A stretch of DNA of 64,000 bases, from assembly GCA_024686085.1 (NCBI GenBank), contig JAIBDT010000002.1, positions 54,504-118,503 of the forward strand, in the 5' to 3' direction. The stretch comes from Loktanella sp. Its GTDB lineage: Bacteria; Pseudomonadota; Alphaproteobacteria; Rhodobacterales; Rhodobacteraceae. Below are positions 46,259 to 55,867 of this stretch, one piece after another. Position numbers and translations under genes: made by a program. The notes beneath the pieces are model-generated. The model was given only the letters and a program-made list of their open reading frames with translations, ran no database searches and was not told the origin of the DNA. The first letter of the stretch is position 1, and the number at the start of each line of letters is the position of its first letter.

Positions 46259-47901
46259 CTGATACCCTTCTTAAAATGCGCGGCGTCAAGTTAGAGGGCC
46301 GCAGCGACGAGACGTGGAACCCGATTATCAATGGCGTTGATCTGACGCTTGCGAAGGGCGAGGTGCTGGGTCTGATTGGTGAATCCGGTGCGGGGAAATC
46401 GACGCTGGGGTTGGCCGCAATGGGCTTTACCCGTGACGGCGTGCGCATTTCGGAAGGCTCTGTCGAGTTTGACGGGATTGATTTGCTGAAAGCCTCTGCT
46501 GCGGTCAAGCGCGGGTTGCTTGGCAAGCGTATTGCTTATGTTGCCCAATCTGCCGCTGCCAGTTTTAACCCTGCGCACCGTTTGATGGAGCAGCATGTTG
46601 AAGGCCCGACGCAGCATGGCGTGATGTCGAAAGCCGAAAGCGAGGCCGACGGGATCGAGTTATATCGCAAGCTGCGCCTGCCTGATCCTGAGAGCATCGG
46701 GTTTCGCTATCCGCACCAAGTGTCCGGTGGCCAGTTGCAGCGTGCCATGACTGCGATGGCGATGTCGTGTCGCCCTGATTTGATCATTTTTGACGAGCCG
46801 ACAACGGCGCTGGATGTGACGACGCAGATCGAGGTGTTGGCCTCGATCCGTGATATTGTCGAGCAGTTCAATACGGCGGCGATTTACATCACGCATGACT
46901 TGGCTGTGGTCGCCCAGATGGCAGATCGCATTAAGGTATTGCTGAAAGGTGATGAGGTGGAAACCGCCGATACCCGCACGATGCTGTCCGCTCCGACCCA
47001 AGAGTATACGAAATCTTTATGGGCTGTCCGCAGTTTCGAGCGTCCGTTGAAGGCCCCTGTGATTGCCAGCGCTGTTCCGTCTGTTTCTGTGCAGAATGTC
47101 GATGCCGCTTATGGCAAAGTCCCTGTTTTGCATGACGTCAGTTTTGATATGCACGAGGGCCGCACGGTGGCCGTGGTCGGCGAAAGTGGGTCGGGTAAAT
47201 CGACGACTGCCCGCTGTATTACCGGTCTGTTGCCGCCTACATCCGGTCAGATCGCGTTTAACGGTGAGGTTATGCCAGCCGATTATCGCAAGCGGTCAAA
47301 GGACCAGTTGCGCCAAGTCCAAATGATTTATCAGATGGCTGATACGGCCTTGAACCCGCGCATGTCGATTGGCGAGATTATCGCCCGTCCTGTGCAGTTC
47401 TACATGGGTCTGACAGGTAAGCAAAAACGTGCGCGCGTCGACAAGTTGCTGGATCAGATCGAGCTGGAACCGTCCGAGTATTATAACCGTTTGCCGTCCG
47501 AATTATCGGGTGGTCAAAAGCAGCGTATCGGGATTGCCCGCGCTTTGGCTGCCGAGCCAAAGTTCATCATTTGTGACGAGGTCACTAGTGCGCTGGATCA
47601 GTTGGTGGCCGAGGGTATTTTGCGCCTGCTTGCAAGGCTGCAGGATACTTTGGGTTTGTCCTATATGTTTATCACGCACGATCTTGCCACTGTCCGCGCC
47701 ATCGCTGACGAAGTGGTTGTGATGAAGGATGGCCGCGTGGTGGAGGCTGGCCCAAAGGCCGAGATGTTCAAGCCGCCGCACCATCCTTACACCGATCTTT
47801 TGCTGTCATCGGTTCCTGAAATGGACCCTGACTGGCTAACTAATCTACTGCAGGAACGCGGAGTTGATAACATCGGCGATGCTGCTGTGGGTAAGATGTA
47901 A
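46255..47901 (+). CDS. Peptide ABC importer fused ATPase (DppD-DppF / YejF-like)
   Basis: Both ATPase domains are in one 548-residue chain. The N-terminal domain has GESGAGKST (~43), VSGGQLQRAM and IFDEPTTALD; the C-terminal domain (from ~275) has GESGSGKST, LSGGQKQRIGIARAL and ICDEVTSALD. Such fused ATPases occur in YejF (microcin C/peptide uptake) and in other peptide and nickel importers. It starts inside the stop of the permease gene. The gap to the binding-protein gene is 73 bases. Confidence 0.93.
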   Translation: MTDTLLKMRGVKLEGRSDETWNPIINGVDLTLAKGEVLGLIGESGAGKSTLGLAAMGFTRDGVRISEGSVEFDGIDLLKASAAVKRGLLGKRIAYVAQSAAASFNPAHRLMEQHVEGPTQHGVMSKAESEADGIELYRKLRLPDPESIGFRYPHQVSGGQLQRAMTAMAMSCRPDLIIFDEPTTALDVTTQIEVLASIRDIVEQFNTAAIYITHDLAVVAQMADRIKVLLKGDEVETADTRTMLSAPTQEYTKSLWAVRSFERPLKAPVIASAVPSVSVQNVDAAYGKVPVLHDVSFDMHEGRTVAVVGESGSGKSTTARCITGLLPPTSGQIAFNGEVMPADYRKRSKDQLRQVQMIYQMADTALNPRMSIGEIIARPVQFYMGLTGKQKRARVDKLLDQIELEPSEYYNRLPSELSGGQKQRIGIARALAAEPKFIICDEVTSALDQLVAEGILRLLARLQDTLGLSYMFITHDLATVRAIADEVVVMKDGRVVEAGPKAEMFKPPHHPYTDLLLSSVPEMDPDWLTNLLQERGVDNIGDAAVGKM

Positions 47902-47974
47902 TTACGAATCACCGTCCAAGGGCGGCGTAAAAACGGGCGGCGAACGTCCAATTGACTAACTAGGGAGTACGACA

Positions 47975-49528
47975 ATGAATGGAATTAGCAGACGCGGATT
48001 GATGAAATCTGGTGTTGCAGCAGGCGTTCTTGGCCTGACGGGCATGCCGCTGCGCGCCGCCGCGACACGTGGTGGAAAGTTTACCGCTGGTTTGAGTGGC
48101 GCGAACACATCCGATAGCTGGGACAGCCGCACCCACTCTGACTTGTTTATGATCGCAAGCTGCCATGGCTCTGTGTTTGATTGCCTGACCGAAGTTGCCG
48201 CCGATGGGTCGCTTCAGGGTGAGTTGGCAGAAAGCTGGGAAGCGTCCCCAGACGCCAAGACATGGACGTTTAACCTGCGCACTGGCGTGACGTTCCACAA
48301 CGGCAAAGCATTCGGCGCGGATGACGTGATCGAATCCTTGCAGATGCACATTGGTGAGGATTCCAAGTCAGCTGCCAAGCCGATTGTTGAAGCCATCACC
48401 GAAATGAAAAAGGTGTCGGATTCTCAGGTGCAGTTCACGCTTGCCGCGGGCAACGCTGACTTCCCTTATCTGATGTCAGATTATCACATCTGCATGTATC
48501 CTGCGGGCCAGATCGAGGAAGCCATCGCCAACGGTATTGGTACGGGTCTGTATTCTGTGGTTTCATTCAAGCCAGGCGAGCGTATGGTCGCCAAGCGTGT
48601 TGATGATCACTACAAGGGTGACAGCGCTGGTTTCTTTGACGAAATCGAATACATCGCGATCAATGACAACAATGCGCGTATGACCGCACTGATGACGGGC
48701 CAAGTTGATGCGATTAACCGCATTGATTTCAAGACCGAAGCCTTGCTGAAAGCGAACCCTGCGCTGCGTATCCAAGAAGTTGCAGGCAACCAGCATTACA
48801 CGTTCCCAATGCTGACAAACTCTGCCCCGTACAATGACGTGAATGTGCGTCGTGCGATCAAGTATGGTGTGAACCGCCAAGAGATGGTGGACAAGATTTT
48901 GCAAGGTCACGGTACTGTTGGTAACGACAGCCCGATTGGTCACGCGAACCCTTATTTCAACGATGAGATGGAGCAGCTTGCCTACGATCCAGACAAGTCC
49001 AAGTTCTACCTCAAGCAGGCTGGCCTAGACAGCTTGGACATTGACTTGTCCGCGTCGAATGCTGCGTTTGAAGGCGCTGTTGATGCGGCTCAGTTGATGC
49101 AGTCTTCCATGTCTGCGGGCGGTATCAATGTGAACGTGATCCAAGAGCCAGCTGATGGGTATTGGTCAAACGTCTGGCTTAAAAAGCCGTTCTGCGCATC
49201 TTACTGGTCTGGTCGTGCGACCGAAGACTGGATGTTTGCAACCGCCTATGAAGCGGGTGTTCCTTGGAACGACAGCCAGTGGGACGGCGACGATAGCGCC
49301 CGTTTCCAAGAGCTGTTGTTGACCGCACGTGCCGAGCTGGATAGCGACAAGCGCCGCGAGCAGTACTTTGAAATGCAGCAGATCTTGCGTGACGATGGCG
49401 GTGTTCTGATCCCGATGTTTGCAAACAACGTCCAGGCCGTGAATAACCGTATCCACTCTCCTGAAAAGGTCGGTGCGGTATGGCAAATGGATAACGCCCG
49501 TATGTCCGAGCGTTGGTCTGTCGCGTAA
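47975..49528 (+). CDS. Peptide ABC importer substrate-binding protein (SBP family 5)
   Basis: A 517-residue extracytoplasmic binding protein. Its N-terminus, MNGISRRGLMKSGVAAGVLGL, is a twin-arginine type signal. The mature domain has the family 5 landmarks: LAESWEASPDAKTWTFNLRTGVTFHNGKAFGADDV and, near 290, NDVNVRRAIKYGVNRQEMVD. Gene order is permease-permease-ATPase-binding protein; more often the binding protein comes first. A GGGAG ribosome-binding sequence precedes the ATG and a strong terminator follows the stop. Confidence 0.93.
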   Translation: MNGISRRGLMKSGVAAGVLGLTGMPLRAAATRGGKFTAGLSGANTSDSWDSRTHSDLFMIASCHGSVFDCLTEVAADGSLQGELAESWEASPDAKTWTFNLRTGVTFHNGKAFGADDVIESLQMHIGEDSKSAAKPIVEAITEMKKVSDSQVQFTLAAGNADFPYLMSDYHICMYPAGQIEEAIANGIGTGLYSVVSFKPGERMVAKRVDDHYKGDSAGFFDEIEYIAINDNNARMTALMTGQVDAINRIDFKTEALLKANPALRIQEVAGNQHYTFPMLTNSAPYNDVNVRRAIKYGVNRQEMVDKILQGHGTVGNDSPIGHANPYFNDEMEQLAYDPDKSKFYLKQAGLDSLDIDLSASNAAFEGAVDAAQLMQSSMSAGGINVNVIQEPADGYWSNVWLKKPFCASYWSGRATEDWMFATAYEAGVPWNDSQWDGDDSARFQELLLTARAELDSDKRREQYFEMQQILRDDGGVLIPMFANNVQAVNNRIHSPEKVGAVWQMDNARMSERWSVA

Positions 49529-49550
49529 ACGATGCACTTCGATAAACGAA

Positions 49551-49578
49551 AGGCCCTGCTATTTGCGGGGCCTTTTTT
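49551..49578 (+). terminator. Intrinsic terminator after the peptide importer operon
   Basis: AGGCCCTGC (49551-49559), loop TATTT, GCGGGGCCT (49565-49573) with one G-T pair, and a run of six Ts form a strong terminator 22 bases after the binding-protein stop. It separates the importer from the rimP-nusA-infB transcription unit. Confidence 0.9.
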
Positions 49579-49620
49579 GTTTTGCTTTGGCCTATCCGAA
49601 ACTGGTGGTCGCAATGCCCC

Positions 49621-49651
49621 TTGCAGACTCGCCCGACCTTGTCTATATGAT
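49621..49651 (+). promoter_or_regulatory. Candidate sigma-70 promoter of rimP-nusA-ylxR-infB
   Basis: TTGCAG (49621-49626) is followed by 17 bases and TATATG (49644-49649); an alternative -10, TATGAT, is at 49646-49651. The predicted start of transcription is near 49657-49660, about 85 bases before rimP, so the two hairpins at 49663-49728 would be in the leader RNA. Confidence 0.55.
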
Positions 49652-49659
49652 CGTTTAAC

Positions 49660-49743
49660 AGCGGCGTGCTGGGGTCCAAACCCAGCGCCCAACCGGAAAT
49701 TTGTAACGGGCCGCGCGCCCGTTTTTTTGTGCTTGAGAGAATA
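49660..49743 (+). ncRNA. Putative attenuating leader RNA of the rimP operon
   Basis: The leader predicted from the promoter contains hairpin 1, GCTGGG (49668-49673)/CCCAGC (49681-49686) with an extra GGC/GCC at 49663-49665 and 49687-49689 across a two-base bulge, then an A/T-rich linker, then a terminator hairpin at 49706-49728. GCCC at 49687-49690 could alternatively pair with GGGC at 49708-49711 and disrupt the terminator. Attenuating leaders ahead of rimP have been reported in proteobacteria (a rimP-leader family is in Rfam, as I recall). Membership needs a covariance-model search. Confidence 0.55.
49706..49728 (+). terminator. Terminator hairpin immediately upstream of rimP
   Basis: ACGGGC (49706-49711), loop CGCGC, GCCCGT (49717-49722) and then seven Ts (49722-49728) make a convincing intrinsic terminator. 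It ends only 16 bases before the rimP ATG and lies downstream of a separate terminator for the previous operon, so its natural role is attenuation of the rimP operon, not ending of an upstream gene. Confidence 0.8.
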
Positions 49744-50319
49744 ATGAACGATCTAGTCGCCAAAGCTGCCATTGATCGCCGGATTGCCGAGATCATCGTC
49801 CCTGTCGTGGAAGACATGGGCTTTGAGATTGTGCGCATTCGGTTGATGACAGGCAAAGAGAGCATTTTGCAAGTCATGGCCCAAAAGGCTGATGGCACGA
49901 TTGAAGTTGACGAGTGCGGGAAGATCAGCACTGCAATTTCGGCTGTGATGGACGTCGAAGACCCGATTTTAGATGCTTATACGTTGGAAGTGTCCAGTCC
50001 TGGCATCGACCGCCCCTTGACGCGGATGAAAGATTTCGCCCAGTGGGAAGGTTTTGAAGCCAAGATCGAGACTGAGGAATTGATCGACGGTCGCCGTCGT
50101 TTCAAAGGGCCGCTTGCGGGTGTTGAGGGTGACGAGATTTTGATCACCATCCCCGAAGGCACGATTGGCCTGAAGTTTGAATGGCTGTCAGACGCCAAGT
50201 TAGTCCTGACAGATGAGTTGATCCGCGACGTTTTGCGCGGGCGTAAGGATGCGGGTCAAATTGACGAGACCCAGTTTGACGAAATCGAAACCATCATTGA
50301 TGGTCAGGAGGACAAATAA
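49744..50319 (+). CDS. rimP: Ribosome maturation factor RimP
   Basis: RimP assists assembly of the 30S subunit. ATG 49744 ([14 protein letters not shown]) gives 191 residues; the frame is open further upstream but that part is the leader hairpins. The conserved [15 protein letters not shown] (~22), the [15 protein letters not shown] segment (~56) and [15 protein letters not shown] (~78) identify the family. It is the first gene of the rimP-nusA-ylxR-infB unit, and nusA starts at the base after its stop codon. Confidence 0.94.
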   Translation: MNDLVAKAAIDRRIAEIIVPVVEDMGFEIVRIRLMTGKESILQVMAQKADGTIEVDECGKISTAISAVMDVEDPILDAYTLEVSSPGIDRPLTRMKDFAQWEGFEAKIETEELIDGRRRFKGPLAGVEGDEILITIPEGTIGLKFEWLSDAKLVLTDELIRDVLRGRKDAGQIDETQFDEIETIIDGQEDK

Positions 50320-51927
50320 ATGGCAATTACTTCCGCAAACCAGCTGGAGCTGCTGCAAACAGCCGAGGCTGTTGCCCGCGAAAAGAACATCGACGCCAAT
50401 CTGGTTGTCGAGGCGATGGAAGAATCTCTCGCACGGGCTGCAAAGTCCCGTTATGGCGCAGAGATGGATATCCGCGTTGATATCGACCGCAAGACGGGTC
50501 GCGCCACGTTTACGCGCGTGCGCACAGTGGTTGCCGAAGATGAGCTAGAGAATTATCAGGCCGAGTTCACTGTTGAGCAGGCCAAAGAATATATGGAAAA
50601 CCCAGAGATCGGTCAGACGTTCGTTGAGATCGTTCCACCTGTCGAGTTGGGCCGTATCGCTGCACAGTCCGCCAAGCAGGTTATCTTGCAAAAGGTCCGT
50701 GAAGCCGAGCGTGATAAGCAATACGAAGAATTCAAAGACAAGGCCGGCACCATTATCAACGCGCTTGTTAAGCGTGAAGAATATGGCAACGTCATCGTGG
50801 ACGTGGGTTCTGGCGAGGCGATTTTGCGTCGCAATGAAAAGATCGGTCGCGAGGCATATCGCCCCAATGACCGCGTTCGCTGCTACATCAAAGAGGTCCG
50901 TCGCGAACAGCGCGGTCCGCAGATTTTCTTGTCTCGCACAGCCCCGGAATTCATGGCCGAGCTGTTCAAGATGGAAGTGCCTGAAATCTACGAAGGTATC
51001 ATCGCGATCAAGGCTGTTGCCCGTGATCCAGGGTCCCGCGCGAAGATCGCCGTGATCTCTTATGATAGCTCGATTGATCCAGTGGGTGCCTGCGTTGGTA
51101 TGCGCGGTAGCCGTGTGCAAGCCGTTGTGAACGAATTGCAGGGCGAAAAGATCGACATCATTCCTTGGAATGAAGATATGCCAACGTTCCTTGTGAACGC
51201 GTTGCAGCCAGCCGAGGTTTCCAAGGTTGTTCTGGACGAAGAAGCTGGCAAAATCGAAGTTGTTGTTCCTGACGAGCAGCTGTCTTTGGCAATTGGTCGC
51301 CGCGGTCAGAACGTCCGTTTGGCGTCTCAGTTGACGGGTCTTGATATCGACATCATGACCGAAGAAGAAGAATCCAAGCGTCGTCAGGCCGAATTTGAAC
51401 TACGCACCAAGCTGTTCATGGACGCGCTTGATCTTGACGAATTCTTTGCCCAGTTGCTGGTTTCCGAAGGGTTCACAAGCCTTGAAGAAGTCGCCTACGT
51501 CGAAGTTGGTGAATTGCTGGTGATCGAAGGTATCGATGAAGGTACGGCTGGCGAATTGCAGACACGTGCCCGCGAGCACCTTGAAGCGATCAACAACAAA
51601 GCGATGGAAGCTGCCCGCGCATTGGGCGTCGAGGATAGCCTTGTCAACTTTGAGGGCCTGACCCCGTTGATGATCCAAGCGCTGGCCGAAGATGGTGTGA
51701 AAACGCTGGAAGATTTCGCGACTTGTGCTGACTGGGAACTAGCCGGTGGCTGGACCACAGAAGGTGGTGAGCGCAAGAAGGACGAAGGCGTTCTAGAAAA
51801 GTTTGACGTGTCTTTGGAAGAAGCGCAGAACATGGTTATGACAGCCCGCGTTATGCTGGGCTGGGTTGATCCGGCTGATCTTGTTTCTGACGAAGAAGAC
51901 GAACTCACAGAGGAAGACGACGCCTAA
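50320..51927 (+). CDS. nusA: Transcription termination/antitermination protein NusA
   Basis: NusA binds RNA polymerase and acts in pausing, termination and rRNA antitermination. The 535-residue protein has the N-terminal polymerase-binding domain (1-125), an S1 domain (~135-200), two KH domains (SSIDPVGACVGMRGSRVQAV ~250; LAIGRRGQNVRLASQL ~325) and C-terminal helix-hairpin-helix repeats (~350-510) with an acidic tail. Its own product could act on the terminator hairpin in the operon leader. It adjoins rimP directly. Confidence 0.97.
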   Translation: MAITSANQLELLQTAEAVAREKNIDANLVVEAMEESLARAAKSRYGAEMDIRVDIDRKTGRATFTRVRTVVAEDELENYQAEFTVEQAKEYMENPEIGQTFVEIVPPVELGRIAAQSAKQVILQKVREAERDKQYEEFKDKAGTIINALVKREEYGNVIVDVGSGEAILRRNEKIGREAYRPNDRVRCYIKEVRREQRGPQIFLSRTAPEFMAELFKMEVPEIYEGIIAIKAVARDPGSRAKIAVISYDSSIDPVGACVGMRGSRVQAVVNELQGEKIDIIPWNEDMPTFLVNALQPAEVSKVVLDEEAGKIEVVVPDEQLSLAIGRRGQNVRLASQLTGLDIDIMTEEEESKRRQAEFELRTKLFMDALDLDEFFAQLLVSEGFTSLEEVAYVEVGELLVIEGIDEGTAGELQTRAREHLEAINNKAMEAARALGVEDSLVNFEGLTPLMIQALAEDGVKTLEDFATCADWELAGGWTTEGGERKKDEGVLEKFDVSLEEAQNMVMTARVMLGWVDPADLVSDEEDELTEEDDA

Positions 51928-51954
51928 TTTGGTGTCGTAAGGTAGGTCCGAAAA

Positions 51955-52590
51955 ATGGCACGTGGTGGTCACAACACAGCAAAGAACGAGGACGTTGAAC
52001 GCAAGTGCATCGTCTCGGGAGAGGTCGCGCCTAAGGCGGGGTTGATCCGCTTTGTTGTGGGCCCGGATGATCGGATTTATCCTGACATCTTGGGAAAGCT
52101 ACCCGGACGTGGTATGTATGTGACCGCAACGCGCGCGATGTTGGAGGCGGCCACGAAGGGTCAGTTCTCTCGCAGCGCCAAGCAAGCGGTCTCTATTCCT
52201 GAGGGCCTTGTTGACGAAGTGGAGCGCCAAGTGTGCCGCCATGCCGTTGACCTGATCGCCTTGACCCGTAAATCGGGTCGTGCGGTCTGTGGGTTTGAAA
52301 AAGTTAAGGGCTGGCTCGCTGGTGGCGAGAATGTCCGTGTTTTGTTGCAAGCCTCTGATGGATCAGAGCGCGGCAAGGCAAAGTTATGGACCCCAGAGGG
52401 TGCCCGTTATTTTGGGTGCTTTACCTCTGAGGAATTAGGTTTGGCATTCGGGCGTGGAAGTGCAATACACGGCGCGCTCTCGAATGGAAAACTTAGCAAC
52501 CGTGTTGTAGAGGAAGCCACAAAACTACGTGGCCTACGCGAGATAGACGGCGACGACTTGTCAGCCGGGAAGGATATAGAAGCCAAATGA
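51955..52590 (+). CDS. YlxR-domain RNA-binding protein with L7Ae-like C-terminus
   Basis: A 211-residue protein. The N-terminal YlxR domain (about 10-85) has [20 protein letters not shown] and LPGRGMYV, as in the DUF448 family. The second half (95-190) resembles an L7Ae/YlxQ-type RNA-binding domain ([19 protein letters not shown]). The fusion is common in alphaproteobacteria at this spot between nusA and infB. YlxR proteins have been linked to RNase P in other bacteria, but the role here is not known. It overlaps infB by 4 bases. Confidence 0.88.
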   Translation: MARGGHNTAKNEDVERKCIVSGEVAPKAGLIRFVVGPDDRIYPDILGKLPGRGMYVTATRAMLEAATKGQFSRSAKQAVSIPEGLVDEVERQVCRHAVDLIALTRKSGRAVCGFEKVKGWLAGGENVRVLLQASDGSERGKAKLWTPEGARYFGCFTSEELGLAFGRGSAIHGALSNGKLSNRVVEEATKLRGLREIDGDDLSAGKDIEAK

Positions 52591-55070
52591 GCGATAACGA
52601 CGGCAAAAAGACACTCGGTCTTGGCGGTTCGCGCCCAAGCAATGTGAAGCAAAGCTTCAGCCACGGACGCACCAAGAATGTTGTGGTGGAAACTAAGCGC
52701 AAGCGCGTTGTGGTTCCGAAACCTGGTGCGGCCAAGCCTGCGACAGGCGGCCCCGCGATGCCAGTGGGCGGTGACCCATCCAAGCGCCCAGCGGGCATTT
52801 CGGATGTCGAATTGGCACGCCGCATGAAAGCTTTGGCCATGGCCAAGGCCCGTGAGACAGAAGAAGCAGCCAAGCGCGAGGCAGAAGATGCCGCCCGCGC
52901 CGCAGAGCGTGAACAGCGCCGCGCCGAGTTGGAGGCCAAAGAGGCCGAAGACCGAGCACGCGAAGAGAGCCTGAAGGCGAAGGCAGACGAGGAAGAGCGC
53001 AAGCGCGCCGAAGCCGTCAAAGCCAAGGCCGTGGCTGATGCCCCTGTTGCTGCCCCGCCGGGTGAAACATCGGTGTCGCGCCCATCTGCTGCGCCGCGCA
53101 ATGCGGATCGCGAAAAAGCGAACCGTGGCAAGGATGACACCAAGGCCAAGCCACGTGGTGGTGATGACAACCGTCGTTCTGGCAAGTTGACGCTGAATGC
53201 GGCGACTGCTGGTCGCGAAGGTGGCCGTCAACGGTCAATGGCTGCGATGAAGCGCAAGCAAGATCGCGCCCGCGCCAAGGCGATGGGCCAGTCGGCCGAG
53301 CGTGAAAAGGTTTACCGCGAGGTTGCATTGCCTGAGGCGATTACCGTTTCAGAATTGGCGATCCGTATGACCGAGCGTGTTGCGGATGTTGTGAAAGCGT
53401 TGATGAACAACGGTATCATGGCGACCCAGACACAAACGATTGATGCTGATACTGCGGAATTGATCATCGAAGAATTCGGCCACACAGTTGTCCGCGTTTC
53501 CGATGCTGACGTTGAACAGGTCATCGACAATATCGAAGATGATCCAAAGGATCTGGTTGGTCGTGCGCCAATCGTGACCATCATGGGTCACGTTGACCAT
53601 GGTAAGACATCCTTGCTGGATGCGATCCGTAAAACCCGCGTTGTTGCGGGCGAAGCGGGCGGCATCACGCAGCATATCGGTGCTTATCAGGTGACGACAG
53701 ATGGCGGCCAAGTGTTGTCGTTCCTTGATACACCGGGTCACGCGGCGTTTACGTCGATGCGTGCCCGTGGTGCGCAAGTGACAGACATTGTTGTCTTGGT
53801 TGTTGCTGCAGACGATGCGGTCATGCCGCAAACTGTTGAGGCGATCCACCATGCCAAGGCTGCCAAGGTGCCGATGATTGTTGCGATCAACAAGATCGAC
53901 CGCCCTGCCGCGAACCCGACCAAAGTGCGCACAGATTTGTTGCAGCATGAGGTTGTTGTCGAGGCCATGTCTGGTGACGTGCAGGACGTTGAAGTCTCTG
54001 CCGTGACGGGCCAAGGCCTGCCAGAGCTGCTAGAAGCGATTGCGCTTCAGGCGGAAATTCTGGAACTGAAGGCGAACCCGAAACGCGCGGCCTCTGGTGC
54101 CGTAATTGAAGCGCAGCTTGATGTTGGTCGCGGTCCGGTGGCAACGGTTCTGGTGCAGAACGGTACTTTGCGCAAAGGCGACATTTTTGTTGTCGGCGAG
54201 CAATGGGGTAAAGTTCGCGCCTTGATCAACGACCAAGGTGATCGTGTTGACGAAGCAGGCCCATCGGTTCCTGTTGAGGTCTTGGGCCTGAACGGAACGC
54301 CCGAAGCGGGTGACGTTTTGAACGTGACAAGCACCGAAGCCCAAGCCCGTGAAATCGCGGAATACCGTGCGAATGCTGCGAAAGACAAACGTGCGGCGGC
54401 TGGTGCTGCTGTGACGCTTGACCAGTTGATGGCGAACGCCAAGTCGAGCGAGAACATGAGCGAATTGCCAATCTTGGTGAAAGCGGATGTTCAGGGTTCT
54501 GCCGAAGCGATTGTGCAAGCAATGGAGAAAATCGGTAACGAAGAGGTGCGCGTCCGCGTCCTACACTCTGGTGTTGGTGCGATTACGGAATCCGATATCG
54601 GTCTTGCCGAGGCCTCTGGCGCCCCTGTGTTTGGCTTTAACGTGCGGGCCAATGCGTCCGCCCGTCAGACAGCCAACCAAAAGGGCGTTGAAATCCGTTA
54701 CTATTCTGTCATCTACGACCTTGTGGATGATGTGAAAGCGGCTGCCTCTGGTTTGCTTTCTGCTGAAATCCGCGAAAAGTTCATCGGTTATGCTAAGATC
54801 AAAGAGGTCTTTAAAGTCTCTAACGTTGGTAAGATCGCTGGCTGTATTGTGACCGAAGGTGTTGCCCGTCGTTCGGCTGGTGTGCGTTTGCTGCGTGACA
54901 ACGTGGTTATCCACGAAGGTACGTTGAAGACGCTGAAGCGTTTCAAGGACGAGGTTGCAGAAGTGCAGTCTGGTCAGGAATGCGGCATGGCATTCGAGAA
55001 CTACGAAGATATCCGTCCAGATGATGTGATCGAAATCTTCGAGCGTGAATCGGTTGAGCGTAACCTGTAA
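52587..55070 (+). CDS. infB: Translation initiation factor IF-2
   Basis: IF-2 places initiator tRNA on the ribosome. The 827-residue protein has a long low-complexity N-terminal part (1-220; rich in Lys, Ala, Glu and Arg, probably coiled-coil), an IF2-N segment, then the G domain with GHVDHGKTS (G1, ~332), DTPGHAAF (G3) and NKIDRP (G4), and the C-terminal beta domains ending in [11 protein letters not shown] strong terminator follows 26 bases after the stop. Confidence 0.97.
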   Translation: MSDNDGKKTLGLGGSRPSNVKQSFSHGRTKNVVVETKRKRVVVPKPGAAKPATGGPAMPVGGDPSKRPAGISDVELARRMKALAMAKARETEEAAKREAEDAARAAEREQRRAELEAKEAEDRAREESLKAKADEEERKRAEAVKAKAVADAPVAAPPGETSVSRPSAAPRNADREKANRGKDDTKAKPRGGDDNRRSGKLTLNAATAGREGGRQRSMAAMKRKQDRARAKAMGQSAEREKVYREVALPEAITVSELAIRMTERVADVVKALMNNGIMATQTQTIDADTAELIIEEFGHTVVRVSDADVEQVIDNIEDDPKDLVGRAPIVTIMGHVDHGKTSLLDAIRKTRVVAGEAGGITQHIGAYQVTTDGGQVLSFLDTPGHAAFTSMRARGAQVTDIVVLVVAADDAVMPQTVEAIHHAKAAKVPMIVAINKIDRPAANPTKVRTDLLQHEVVVEAMSGDVQDVEVSAVTGQGLPELLEAIALQAEILELKANPKRAASGAVIEAQLDVGRGPVATVLVQNGTLRKGDIFVVGEQWGKVRALINDQGDRVDEAGPSVPVEVLGLNGTPEAGDVLNVTSTEAQAREIAEYRANAAKDKRAAAGAAVTLDQLMANAKSSENMSELPILVKADVQGSAEAIVQAMEKIGNEEVRVRVLHSGVGAITESDIGLAEASGAPVFGFNVRANASARQTANQKGVEIRYYSVIYDLVDDVKAAASGLLSAEIREKFIGYAKIKEVFKVSNVGKIAGCIVTEGVARRSAGVRLLRDNVVIHEGTLKTLKRFKDEVAEVQSGQECGMAFENYEDIRPDDVIEIFERESVERNL

Positions 55071-55096
55071 AGGTTTCTGCGGTGACGAATTTAAAA

Positions 55097-55121
55097 GGGC
55101 CGCCAGTTTGGCGGCCCTTTT
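55097..55121 (+). terminator. Intrinsic terminator after infB
   Basis: GGGCCGCC (55097-55104), loop AGTTT, GGCGGCCC (55110-55117) and TTTT form a perfect 8-bp stem terminator. AAAA before the stem could make it work in both directions. Confidence 0.92.
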
Positions 55122-55256
55122 GCGTTTCTAGCTATGGAATGTTTTGGCTGATGAGGCAGCGTCGCGCGTGTGATATCTGCGGTTGAAGCAGAACGAACAC
55201 AAAAAGAAGGGGCCGCGTTGACGGCTGCCTTTCTTACCTGAAGGTGTTTGAAGGGT

Positions 55257-55292
55257 GGGCGTGCGCTGCTCAGCGCGCCCGGTCTTTCTTTT
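55257..55292 (+). terminator. Possible second plus-strand terminator hairpin
   Basis: GGGC (55257-55260) and GCGCT (55263-55267) pair with AGCGC (55272-55276) and GCCC (55277-55280), followed by a T-rich tail GGTCTTTCTTTT. Nothing is annotated between it and the infB terminator; it could be a backup terminator or end a short unannotated transcript from 55122-55256, where I see no ORF. Confidence 0.35.
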
Positions 55293-55293
55293 A

Positions 55294-55416
55294 TCAGACG
55301 GGTTTACCGATAAACGTCCGCTCGCCGACGCCGATGGCAATTTTGCCGTCTTCGAGCGCGCGCAGGAATATGCCCTGCACAGAAATATACGAGCCGATTG
55401 TGATAGTACGTAGCAT
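55294..55416 (-). CDS. Small conserved-looking protein of 40 residues
   Basis: The frame starts at ATG 55416 (MLRTITIGSYISVQGIF) and ends at the TGA 55294-55296. GGGGAGGTCAT just upstream is a strong ribosome-binding sequence about seven bases before the ATG. The product is short but looks like a real compact beta-rich domain: it contains ITIGSYISVQG, then LEDGKIAIGVGERTF, then ends GKPV. I have a vague recollection of similar 40-45 residue proteins in Roseobacter genomes, but no function. It lies between infB and mutT on the same strand as mutT. Confidence 0.65.
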   Translation of the reverse strand: MLRTITIGSYISVQGIFLRALEDGKIAIGVGERTFIGKPV

Positions 55417-55468
55417 AGAATGACCTCCCCAGTTCATTTAAGGATAGCTTGGGCCATTTAATTAAAAG

Positions 55469-55867
55469 TTAAAGCCAATCCCTTAAAATTGGTATCAATG
55501 GAATATCTGCTGCTGGCATTGGGTAGTTTCGCAGGTCGCGTGCGTGTACCCATTTCAGGGCCTGATTTTCGCGGCTTTGCGGAGTGCCTTCCCATTTGCG
55601 GCAGGCAAAGAGCGGCATCAGCAAGTGAAAATCTTCGTAGCTGTGGCTGGCAAAGGTCAGTGGCGCAAGGCAGCTGGCCCAAGTGTTGATGCCAAGTTCT
55701 TCCTCAAGCTCGCGTATCAGCGCGACCTCTGGTGTTTCGCCTGCTTCTACTTTGCCGCCTGGAAATTCCCATAGCCCCGCCATCGATTTCCCCTCGGGGC
55801 GTTGCCCCAAGAGGACGCGTCCGTCGACGTCGATAAGCGCCACCGCTGATACGAGGACGGTTTTCAA
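55469..55867 (-). CDS. mutT: 8-oxo-dGTP diphosphatase MutT
   Basis: MutT cleans oxidised guanine nucleotides from the pool. The 132-residue protein begins VSAVALIDVDGRVLLGQRPEGKSM and has the exact Nudix box GGKVEAGETPEVALIRELEEELGI in which all metal ligands are present. The length is typical. Its start overlaps the argJ end by 4 bases, so it is translationally coupled to argJ in the leftward ppiC-argJ-mutT unit. Confidence 0.92.
   Translation of the reverse strand: MKTVLVSAVALIDVDGRVLLGQRPEGKSMAGLWEFPGGKVEAGETPEVALIRELEEELGINTWASCLAPLTFASHSYEDFHLLMPLFACRKWEGTPQSRENQALKWVHARDLRNYPMPAADIPLIPILRDWL

Noticed and set aside
49660..49700. tRNA-like stem-loop upstream of rimP, by analogy with metY upstream of rimP in E. 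coli
   Set aside because: Only a single arm (GCTGGG/CCCAGC) is present. No acceptor stem, D arm, anticodon arm or conserved TTC-type loop can be drawn.
55128..55340. A 70-residue minus-strand frame between infB and mutT
   Set aside because: Arg/Lys/Ser-rich and overlapping the better-supported 40-residue frame and the hairpins. No ribosome-binding site.
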